23,411 nt of DNA from an uncultured Clostridium sp. (GTDB taxonomy: Bacteria > Bacillota > Clostridia > TANB77 > CAG-465), in the NCBI GenBank assembly GCA_900553785.1, contig USES01000015.1, positions 1 through 23,411 on the forward strand, read 5' to 3'. Positions 16,413 to 23,008 of this stretch are shown here, one piece after another. Within the stretch, counting starts at the first letter, position 1. The number at the start of each line of letters is the position of its first letter. Below the pieces are notes generated by a model that had not been told where the DNA came from, did not search any database, and saw only the letters and a program-made list of their open reading frames with translations. The position numbers and the translations under genes are program-made.

Positions 16413-16619
16413 GTTTGTACAATAAAAATATTGCAAAAATTCATAAATAACAATAATACTAAGTAGATTTCATTTTGCATAAAAATACTGTATACAAGAT
16501 ATGTTTTTTTATGGAAATAAAAACATGATAATGTAAATTAAAAAACTAGTAAGTAATGTTTATATGTGATATAATTTTTGCGTGTGATTTGAATTATTGA
16601 ATAAATTATGTATTTTCCG

Positions 16620-16648
16620 TTGACAAATTTACATAATAGTAATATAAT
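16620..16648 (+). promoter_or_regulatory. Perfect-consensus sigma-A promoter of pyk
   Basis: TTGACA (16620-16625) and TATAAT (16643-16648) are separated by exactly 17 bases, the ideal housekeeping promoter. The transcript should start near 16655 with a ~38-base leader. An extended -10 (TGaTATAAT, 16567-16575) upstream could be a second start but has a poor -35. The 330-base gap 16363-16692 otherwise holds the leftward promoter, an AT-rich inverted repeat at 16501-16526 and the 8-bp palindrome TGTATACA at 16489-16496. Confidence 0.9.
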
Positions 16649-16692
16649 TTATAATCTTGGAAAATTTTTAATTAAGGGGAGGAAAAGGTAAA

Positions 16693-18165
16693 ATGAGAAA
16701 AACAAAAATAATTGCAACAATAGGACCAGCTTCAGAAAAACCAGAAGTATTTGAGGCAATGGTGAAAGCAGGACTTAATGTAGCAAGACTTAATATGTCT
16801 CATGGAACATATCCAGAGCATAAGTCTAAGATAGATTTAATAAAGGATACTAATAAAAAATTGGGTTCAAGTGTAGCTTTAATGTTGGATACAAAGGGAC
16901 CAGAAATTCGTTTGGGAGATTTTGATGCGCCAGAAATACTTCTTGAAGAAGGTAATAAATTTACATTAACTACAAAAGAAGTTATTGGTAATAAAGATGT
17001 ATCATATGTTACATATAAAAATATAACAAAAGATGTAAAGGAAGGCACAAAAATTCTTTTAAATGATGGACTTGTAATGCTTAGAGTAGATAATGTTACA
17101 GATAGCTTTGTAGAATGTACTATTGAAAACACAGGAATAGTTAAGTCTAAGAAAAGTGTAAATATACCAGGTCTTAAACTTAGCCTAGATTTTATGACAG
17201 ACAGAGATAGAGAAGATATTAAATTTGGTATTGAAAATGATATAGATTATATCGCAGCTTCTTTTGTGAGAAGAAAAGAGGATATTGTTGAATTAAGAGA
17301 ATATGTAAATAGTATTGGTGGAGAACGTGTTAAAATAATTGCTAAAATAGAGAATGAAGAGGGTGTAGAAAATATATCTGAAATTCTTGAAGTAGCAGAT
17401 GGACTTATGGTAGCAAGAGGAGATATGGGGGTTGAAGTAGCTATTGAAAAACTTCCTGTAATTCAAAAATCTATGATAAAACAATGTATTGCTTCAGGAA
17501 AAATCGTTGTTACTGCAACTCAAATGTTAGAGTCTATGGTAAATAATCCAAGACCAACTAGAGCTGAGGTATCTGACGTAGCCAATGCAATATATGATGG
17601 AACAAGTTGCATAATGTTATCTGGTGAAACTGCAAGCGGAAAATATCCAGTAGAATGTATTAAGGTTATGGGAAAAATTGCAGAAGAAGTTGAAGCAAAT
17701 ATTGACTACTGGAATAGATTTAAGAAACGTAATGTTGAAAAGATGGGTGCTTACGTAAAAGATATACCAGAAGATCCTAAGAATTCAGATATATTCAGAA
17801 AAAGAATAAACTTTTCTGTATGTAGTAGTGCTATGTTTACTGAAGCAAAGGCAATTGTATGTATTTCAGACTTTGGAAAAACACCAGCAGTTTTATCTAG
17901 CTTAAGACCAGAGTGTCCAATATATGTAATTACTTCAAATTACAAGACATATTTGCAACTTGCAATGCAATGGGGAATTGAAACTATATATGTAGAGAAT
18001 GAACATGATTTTGATAAACTTCTAAACACTGGTTTAGATAAACTAATATCAGAAGAAAAGATAAATAAAGGGGATGTTGTAATACTTAGTGGTGGAACAA
18101 ATAAGGAATCTACATCTGGAAGTTATTTATCTTCACAAACAATGGGTGCAGTAATTAGAATATAA
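16693..18165 (+). CDS. pyk: Pyruvate kinase
   Basis: 490 residues. It converts phosphoenolpyruvate and ADP to pyruvate and ATP, the last step of glycolysis. Seen: TKIIATIGPAS, RLNMSHG with the ADP/K+-site residues, MLDTKGPEIR, the B-domain (about 75-170), IIAKIEN with the catalytic Lys, VARGDMGVE for metal binding, TATQMLESM and SGETASGKYP. It has the A, B and C domains but not the extra C-terminal PEP-utiliser-like domain found in many Bacilli enzymes. The leader carries GGGGAGG about ten bases upstream and AAAAGG closer to the ATG. It is monocistronic, outside the glycolytic operon, with its own strong promoter and terminator. Confidence 0.97.
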   Translation: MRKTKIIATIGPASEKPEVFEAMVKAGLNVARLNMSHGTYPEHKSKIDLIKDTNKKLGSSVALMLDTKGPEIRLGDFDAPEILLEEGNKFTLTTKEVIGNKDVSYVTYKNITKDVKEGTKILLNDGLVMLRVDNVTDSFVECTIENTGIVKSKKSVNIPGLKLSLDFMTDRDREDIKFGIENDIDYIAASFVRRKEDIVELREYVNSIGGERVKIIAKIENEEGVENISEILEVADGLMVARGDMGVEVAIEKLPVIQKSMIKQCIASGKIVVTATQMLESMVNNPRPTRAEVSDVANAIYDGTSCIMLSGETASGKYPVECIKVMGKIAEEVEANIDYWNRFKKRNVEKMGAYVKDIPEDPKNSDIFRKRINFSVCSSAMFTEAKAIVCISDFGKTPAVLSSLRPECPIYVITSNYKTYLQLAMQWGIETIYVENEHDFDKLLNTGLDKLISEEKINKGDVVILSGGTNKESTSGSYLSSQTMGAVIRI

Positions 18166-18185
18166 TATGGTAAAAAATATATGAT

Positions 18186-18231
18186 AAAAAAATTAGACTG
18201 ACTTTTACAATAAAGTTAGTCTAATTTTTTT
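18186..18231. terminator. Strong bidirectional terminator between pyk and the leftward small gene
   Basis: A 20-bp stem (18186-18205 with 18212-18231) carries one G-U pair and a six-base loop. Seven As open it and seven Ts close it, so it acts for pyk and for the convergent gene ending at 18239. Confidence 0.92.
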
Positions 18232-18238
18232 ATATGTG

Positions 18239-18490
18239 TTATCCCATGTTTTTATTATTGTTATTTTTTTCTTGGCGCATTACTTTTTCGTATTCACGAG
18301 ATTTTAAGTTGTATTCCATCATAGTTATTAAATATCTATAATATACTTCTTGTTGCTCGTAAAATTCTTTAGGCGTTATTGCAGGTCCCATATATTCATT
18401 AGTTGAATTTGATGGCTGTGGTACATATGCAGGTGGTGTGCTTGATACTCCAAACTGTGCATATGGATCAAAAAAATTTCTATTATCCAA
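18239..18490 (-). CDS. Small Pro/Tyr-rich protein, possibly sporulation-related
   Basis: 83 residues, family not recognised. The N-terminal half is low-complexity and rich in Pro, Ser, Thr and Tyr (PPAYVPQPSNS near residues 19-29). The second half is a likely charged helix with several Tyr (EVYYRYLITMMEYNLKSREYEKV), and the end is Asn-rich. No signal or membrane segment. The start is TTG at 18490, with AAAGGAG eight bases upstream (18499-18505, complement); a nearby ATG is out of frame. A sigma-E-like promoter precedes it and ylbJ lies upstream on the same strand. Small Tyr/Pro-rich proteins are common in spore coats, but this assignment is inference. It could also be an unrelated orphan. Confidence 0.6.
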   Translation of the reverse strand: MDNRNFFDPYAQFGVSSTPPAYVPQPSNSTNEYMGPAITPKEFYEQQEVYYRYLITMMEYNLKSREYEKVMRQEKNNNNKNMG

Positions 18491-18511
18491 AATATCATCT
18501 CCTTTATGTAT

Positions 18512-18540
18512 AATTTATGCAAAACGTGATAATAATATAA
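18512..18540 (-). promoter_or_regulatory. Candidate sigma-E-like promoter of the small Pro/Tyr-rich gene
   Basis: On the complementary strand TTATATT (18540-18534) and CATAAATT (18519-18512) are separated by 14 bases. This differs by two positions from the Bacillus sigma-E consensus KMATATT-N14/15-CATACAHT. The predicted start falls close to the ribosome binding site, giving a very short leader, which weakens the call. Confidence 0.4.
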
Positions 18541-18571
18541 GTACCCTCATATTAAACATTATCCCCCTTAT

Positions 18572-19687
18572 TCAGACGGCTAGAGATTTCTCTAGCCGTT
18601 TAGTTTTTGAGAATTTTAATGAAAAAAAGATTGATGTGATAGTTATAAATAATATAAATAAGGAGTGGTAGTTTTGTATGCCAGTATTTTGTATGTTTGA
18701 AAAAACTGGCGTAACAGGTAATTCAAAACTGGAAATCTTTAAAAGTACGTATGTAATAATTGTAGAAAATATTCCTTGTATAACTTTGTGTTTTATAAAT
18801 ATAAATACATTTACATTACATGTATGAGCTACTGCATATATTTGGTAGATTATCATAAAAGAACCAAAGCTTAGTCCAAACGAGGTTATAAGTATTTTTA
18901 TTATCATATCAAAGTTTGCACAAGATACATCACACAAACCATTTGTAATTTCAGTGATACACGAAATTATTGCGGAAAAATCTTTGTTTAAATTTAGTGT
19001 GTTACATATAAGTTTAGTTATGCTTGAAAATATAGCCATAAAACAAAAGATTAGACCTAAAGTTTTTAATGTATTCCAAATACTATTAGAAATTACTTCA
19101 AAACCTTTAGTTTTTTTAGGGTAAATATATGAAATACTAGAAGTTTGTTGTATAATATTTTTATATTTAATTCCAAGGATTATTCCAAGTATTAAAGAAG
19201 ATAATACGTGAGATATTAAAAGTATTATGCCAAGTGCAAAACTGTTGTAAAAAGCAAGACCTAATGTAGATATAATGTATGCAGGCGATGCATTGCTTGT
19301 AAAGCCTAGTAACATTTGGGCACGCTTTGAATCGATTAGATTATTTGCATAAAGTGTGGTAATGTATTTTGCAGCATTAGGGTATCCCATAAGTAAAGAT
19401 ATAATAACAGTTGGGCAACATATTGGTGTAATGTTAAATATTTTGGAGGCTATTTTGGACAAGCCAAAAGACAAGTTAAAAATCATACCACTTTCTATTA
19501 AAATATTAGTCAAAAATATGTATGGAAAAACAGAGGGGATAAGTTTGTACAAAAACAAATCAACATTGGTTTTAATAGATAGTACGACAATTTGTGAATT
19601 AAATAACATATAACAAATAATAGCAGTAATTAATATAGATAAAAATATATATTTTAAATTTTTTATACTAGCAACAAAAATTTTCAA
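18572..19687 (-). CDS. ylbJ: YlbJ-type sporulation integral membrane protein
   Basis: 371 residues with about eight hydrophobic helices across the whole length. It has the nucleoside-recognition (Gate) pattern of YlbJ: a conserved GYPNAAK (about 100-106), then the SNASPAYI stretch and a second half with GLCDVSC and GLSFGSFMI. In Bacillus, ylbJ is a sigma-E gene needed for spore resistance. The start codon is TTG at 19687, with AGGTGA six bases upstream (19694-19699, complement); no earlier ATG is in frame. It is divergent from the methyltransferase gene, with only 42 bases between. Its last codons form a perfect hairpin (see 18576-18599). It is the best evidence in the window that the organism forms endospores. 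Confidence 0.82.
   Translation of the reverse strand: MKIFVASIKNLKYIFLSILITAIICYMLFNSQIVVLSIKTNVDLFLYKLIPSVFPYIFLTNILIESGMIFNLSFGLSKIASKIFNITPICCPTVIISLLMGYPNAAKYITTLYANNLIDSKRAQMLLGFTSNASPAYIISTLGLAFYNSFALGIILLISHVLSSLILGIILGIKYKNIIQQTSSISYIYPKKTKGFEVISNSIWNTLKTLGLIFCFMAIFSSITKLICNTLNLNKDFSAIISCITEITNGLCDVSCANFDMIIKILITSFGLSFGSFMIIYQIYAVAHTCNVNVFIFIKHKVIQGIFSTIITYVLLKISSFELPVTPVFSNIQNTGIQNYHSLFILFITITSIFFSLKFSKTKRLEKSLAV
18576..18599. repeat. Perfect 11-bp inverted repeat at the 3' end of ylbJ
   Basis: ACGGCTAGAGA (18576-18586) and TCTCTAGCCGT (18589-18599) form a stem with a two-base spacer. It lies inside the last codons of ylbJ, immediately before its TGA stop at 18572-18574. On the ylbJ strand no T-run follows; on the other strand TTTAGTTTTT follows. 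A terminator, a stability hairpin or a remnant of one are all possible. Confidence 0.7.
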
Positions 19688-19729
19688 AATAGTTCACCTA
19701 GTAATAATTACTTAAAAGGAGGTAAAAAT

Positions 19730-20629
19730 ATGCAAGTAGTGAGTAAAAACAAAGATTACGAACTTTTAGATATGGCAAATGGTGAAAAATTAGAACGCTG
19801 GGAAAAATACATTTTAATTAGGCCAGATCCACAGATAATATGGAGTAAAAAAGAAAACCCAAAACTTTGGGATAAGGCGGATGCAAGATATATTAGGAGT
19901 AACACTGGAGGAGGACATTGGGAATTAAAAAATAGTCTTCCTGCATCATGGACTACTTCTTTTGATAACCTTACATTTAATATAAAGCCAATGGGATTTA
20001 AGCATACAGGGTTATTTCCAGAGCAATATACAAACTGGACGTATATGTGTCACAAGATTAAAGAGGAATTAAAAAGAAACCCTAACCGTGAAATTAAAGT
20101 CTTAAACCTATTTGCATATACTGGTGGCGCTACCGTAGCATGCCTTGAAGCAGGCGCTTCTGTATGTCATGTAGATTCGTCTAAAGGAATGGTTTCTTGG
20201 GCAAAAGAAAATGTTAAATCTTCTGGATTAGAAGATGCACCTGTAAGATATATTGTAGATGATGTTGTAAAATTCGTAAAACGTGAAATTAGAAGAAACA
20301 ATAAATACGATGCAATTGTAATGGACCCACCAAGCTATGGAAGAGGAGCAACGGGAGAGGTTTGGAGTATAGAAAAAGATCTTGAGAATTTAACAAATTT
20401 GTGTGTAGAGCTTTTATCTGATGATCCTTTGTTTTATATAGTAAATACATACACTGGAGGACTATCTGGAACGGTTATATCTAATTTATTAAATATTGTA
20501 ATGAAAGAAAAAAATACAAAACTGTTAGATATAGGAAAAATAACGACAGAAGAGATTGGAATAGAATGTACTTCAAATGGTCTTGTTCTTCCTTGTGGTA
20601 TCACAACAAAATGGGAGAGATGTAAATAA
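19730..20629 (+). CDS. RlmI-like SAM-dependent methyltransferase
   Basis: 299 residues, cytoplasmic. The class I Rossmann methyltransferase core shows motif I NLFAYTGG (126-133), the acidic ribose-binding HVDSS (148-152) and the motif IV DPPSYGRG (199-206). This pattern places it with the RlmI/RlmK-type rRNA methyltransferases (PF10672). The N-terminal PUA domain of RlmI is absent and is replaced by ~110 residues with an antiparallel beta start. The substrate is probably rRNA or another RNA, but is not proven. AAAAGGAGG lies close before the ATG. Its stop overlaps the Nudix start by one base (TAATG), so the two are translationally coupled. A clear promoter was not found in the 42-base divergent gap. 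Confidence 0.88.
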   Translation: MQVVSKNKDYELLDMANGEKLERWEKYILIRPDPQIIWSKKENPKLWDKADARYIRSNTGGGHWELKNSLPASWTTSFDNLTFNIKPMGFKHTGLFPEQYTNWTYMCHKIKEELKRNPNREIKVLNLFAYTGGATVACLEAGASVCHVDSSKGMVSWAKENVKSSGLEDAPVRYIVDDVVKFVKREIRRNNKYDAIVMDPPSYGRGATGEVWSIEKDLENLTNLCVELLSDDPLFYIVNTYTGGLSGTVISNLLNIVMKEKNTKLLDIGKITTEEIGIECTSNGLVLPCGITTKWERCK

Positions 20630-21198
20630 TGAGTGAATTTCTAGATATAGTTAACGAAGAAAATGGACCAACAGGTGAAGTCGCAGATAGAGTTACTGCA
20701 CATGAAAAAGGACTTTTTCATAGACACGTGTCTTGTTGGATAATGAATAAAGAGGGAAAAATTTTACTTCAAAGAAGAGCATATACCAAAGCTAAAAATC
20801 CAGGATTATGGGCTAAAACTGGTGGACATGTAGATGCAGGAGAAACACCTGAAGACGCTGCCATTCGTGAAATTAAAGAAGAAATTGGTTTGAATATAGA
20901 AAAAGAAGATTTAACTTGTAGTTCAATATATAAAAGTAGCGAAAATACATGTTTTGGTTATGAATTTGTAGTCATAACAGACATGGCAGAACGAGACTTC
21001 TTGATTCAAAAAGAAGAAGTGGCTGAAGTGAAGTATTTTACCATAGAAGAAATAGAAGAAGCATTCAATAGTAAAGATCCAGAGTTTACTTTTATTAAAT
21101 GGAAAGGAACAGAACTTTTAGATAAAACTAAGATGTTAAAAAATATACGAGAGAATGTTTGTAATTCAAAAGAAAGAGGAATATATGAAAATGAATAA
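20629..21198 (+). CDS. Nudix hydrolase, isopentenyl-diphosphate isomerase-like
   Basis: 189 residues. The Nudix box GX5EX7REUXEEXGU is intact at 66-88 (GHVDAGETPEDAAIREIKEEIGL in two parts: GHVDAGETPEDAA, then IREIKEEIGL). The N-terminus, DIVNEENGPTGEVADR, and HEKGLFHRHVSCWI follow the YfcD/IDI-like subgroup. It should hydrolyse a nucleoside-diphosphate-linked compound in the cytoplasm; the substrate is unknown. It overlaps the methyltransferase by one base and the next gene by 14 bases, forming a three-gene unit. Either a housecleaning role or isomerase-like activity is possible. Confidence 0.92.
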   Translation: MSEFLDIVNEENGPTGEVADRVTAHEKGLFHRHVSCWIMNKEGKILLQRRAYTKAKNPGLWAKTGGHVDAGETPEDAAIREIKEEIGLNIEKEDLTCSSIYKSSENTCFGYEFVVITDMAERDFLIQKEEVAEVKYFTIEEIEEAFNSKDPEFTFIKWKGTELLDKTKMLKNIRENVCNSKERGIYENE

Positions 21199-22879
21199 AA
21201 AGCAAGCTATTTCGCTTATTGTGTTAGTAGTTACAATATTAGTTTTAAGCATATTAGCAGCAACAGTAATAATTAGTTTGAGTAATACAAATATAATAGC
21301 GGAGGCAACGAATGCAAAAAATGCATCAGATATAGCTAATATGAAAGAAGCTGCAAATCTAATATATGCAAATTCGTATTTAGAGAAAAATGGGGTTGTT
21401 ACAAGAGAGGATATAGTAGAAGGGCTAAAGTCACAAGGTTTTAGCGATGATCAAATAGACTTAATAGCTATAGAAGTAAAGGACGGAGAAGTAATAATAC
21501 AGTCAAAACTAGTATATGGAATACGTAGAGAAGTAGGAAGTACATCTTCTGCGTGGGAAAGAATAGAAAATAGTAAAGGCTTAGTAGCAGCTGCGTGTCT
21601 TGGCACAGTATCTGACGTCCACAATGATTTTGATAACATATATCCATGGAGCGATATTGTGTCATATAACTATGACACAACAGCAAAGAAAATAACAGCA
21701 TATTATGGAGAAAGTAACTATAAAACAGATGGAAGTAATGGAGATGTATTAACAAAGATACCAGGGTTCTACTACAAAAGAGAACAAAAACAAGAAGGCG
21801 GAAAGCTATACGAATACATATACATATCTGAATTTGAAAAACCAGGATATACAAAATCTGAGGAATTTAGTATAGGAAGATATATGTCAAGCTTTAGTGC
21901 AGATGGCACAAGCCTAAAAAGTGTAGCCAAAGCAAATGTAGCAACAAACAAGAGTATTGTACAATTTAGAACACTTGCAAAAGCAACAGATTATACATTG
22001 TTAGATTATAGATATTTTGTATTACAAATGTTGTACTTGGTGGAATATGCAGACTATGATTCACAATCAATGCTAGGCAACGGTAATACAAATTTTAGAT
22101 ATACACAAACAAAGCAAGATGATGGAACATACGTAGTAACAGATAAAGCAATATTAACACAAAGTGGTAGTAATGCGATAACAATAGCACTAACTAATTT
22201 TAGTTCATATAAAGTAGGACAACAGATAGATATAGGAACAGGGTCACTTGGCTCAAGAGTGAGTAACGTTGAAACATATAGGACAATAACAAAAATTGAA
22301 GAATATAGGGTAGATGGTGAGCTTAAAGGCCAAACAATTTTCTTTGACGGTAATCCAATAGATATAGTATCTGGTTCACATGGTGTGTGGTCATGTGCGC
22401 AAAATACAGGTAGTGCAGATAGTCTGGGCATGAAGTCTGGTTATGTGGGTAAAAATGGACGTTCTGCAGTAATATACAGGGGAGTAGAAGACTTTTTGGG
22501 TAATGTATATCAATTTGTTGATGGTATGAATGTAAAGCAAAATGGGGAAGTATATATAAATTACAATCCAGAAACATATGAGTCAGATAAGTTTGACGGA
22601 GATTATAAAAAAATAGGGTATCAACTTTCTGTAAAAAGTGGATATGTTAAAACAATTGGATATGATAACGCAAATCCACTAATTGCTCTTACAACTGAAA
22701 TAGCAGATTATTCAGGTTTTATAAAAGATTATTACTACACAAATAGCGAAACATATAACAGAGTGGGGGTTGTCGGTGGCCTTTATAGTGGTGGAAGTAA
22801 TGCCGGTGCGTTTTGCTGGTATCTGACTGTTTCATCTGGTAATAGTAATCTACACTTGACGTGTCGTGTTTTAAAGTAA
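21185..22879 (+). CDS. Pilin-like anchored protein with DGR-variable-protein-like C-type lectin domain
   Basis: 564 residues. A basic leader (MKMNKK) and pilin-like hydrophobic helix (AISLIVLVVTILVLS, about 8-31) lack the usual Glu at +5. An alpha-helical stem (about 38-100) follows. The rest resembles phage tail/DGR-target proteins with a formylglycine-enzyme-like C-lectin fold: YPWSDI and KIPGFYYK early, RGVEDFLGNVYQFVDG late, then a C-terminal GGLYSGGSNAGAFCW and SNLHLTCRVL. That ending matches the variable region GG-x-W/Y-xxG-S-x-A-G-x-F-x-W-x-L of DGR proteins. The start has AAGAGGA shortly before it; ATG 21191 is an alternative. Likely a surface binding protein. No reverse transcriptase or template repeat is in the window. 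Confidence 0.8.
   Translation: MKMNKKQAISLIVLVVTILVLSILAATVIISLSNTNIIAEATNAKNASDIANMKEAANLIYANSYLEKNGVVTREDIVEGLKSQGFSDDQIDLIAIEVKDGEVIIQSKLVYGIRREVGSTSSAWERIENSKGLVAAACLGTVSDVHNDFDNIYPWSDIVSYNYDTTAKKITAYYGESNYKTDGSNGDVLTKIPGFYYKREQKQEGGKLYEYIYISEFEKPGYTKSEEFSIGRYMSSFSADGTSLKSVAKANVATNKSIVQFRTLAKATDYTLLDYRYFVLQMLYLVEYADYDSQSMLGNGNTNFRYTQTKQDDGTYVVTDKAILTQSGSNAITIALTNFSSYKVGQQIDIGTGSLGSRVSNVETYRTITKIEEYRVDGELKGQTIFFDGNPIDIVSGSHGVWSCAQNTGSADSLGMKSGYVGKNGRSAVIYRGVEDFLGNVYQFVDGMNVKQNGEVYINYNPETYESDKFDGDYKKIGYQLSVKSGYVKTIGYDNANPLIALTTEIADYSGFIKDYYYTNSETYNRVGVVGGLYSGGSNAGAFCWYLTVSSGNSNLHLTCRVLK
22760..22876 (+). repeat. Putative DGR variable repeat (VR)
   Basis: The last 39 codons encode the CLec variable loop pattern. 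By my count 22761-22870 is about 16% A and 47% GC, although the rest of the gene is A-rich and GC-poor. Codons rare elsewhere in the window (CTG, ACG, CGT, GCG, GTC) cluster here. Adenine loss is what DGR mutagenic retrohoming produces relative to its template. No matching template repeat is seen in this window, so the assignment rests on composition and residue pattern. Confidence 0.5.
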
Positions 22880-22932
22880 TTTGTGCGTTTATAAGAAAAT
22901 AAAAATGTAAGTCTAGTCTATAAATAACATAT

Positions 22933-22983
22933 AAACTCCACTCAATATTTCTACTGTAGCAGTAAAAGTATTGAGTGGAGTTT
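22933..22983. terminator. Bidirectional terminator hairpin between the DGR-like gene and the Rpn gene
   Basis: A perfect 15-bp stem (22933-22947 with 22969-22983) encloses an inner TACTG/CAGTA stem (22952-22956, 22960-22964). It sits between the convergent stops at 22879 and 23009. T-runs are short on both sides. A hairpin downstream of a variable repeat is also a feature of DGRs, but here it lies over 50 bases past the stop and is longer than those described. Confidence 0.7.
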
Positions 22984-23008
22984 TAATGAGTTTTTATTTT
23001 AAACACAT

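Noticed and set aside
16489..16496. Palindrome TGTATACA as a regulator site
   Set aside because: Eight bases in AT-rich DNA is likely by chance, and it lies over 120 bases from the pyk promoter.
16501..16526. AT-rich inverted repeat upstream of pyk as an operator or terminator
   Set aside because: The arms are mostly A/T and imperfect, which is common in this AT-rich gap; no GC-stem or T-run supports a terminator, and no regulator motif is recognised.
18438..18671. 77-codon open frame on the plus strand across the start of the small gene and end of ylbJ
   Set aside because: It overlaps two leftward genes with good ribosome binding sites and has none of its own.
22933..22983. DGR-specific hairpin downstream of the variable repeat
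   Set aside because: It is longer and further from the repeat than the short GC hairpins known for DGRs, and its location between convergent genes is explained by a terminator.
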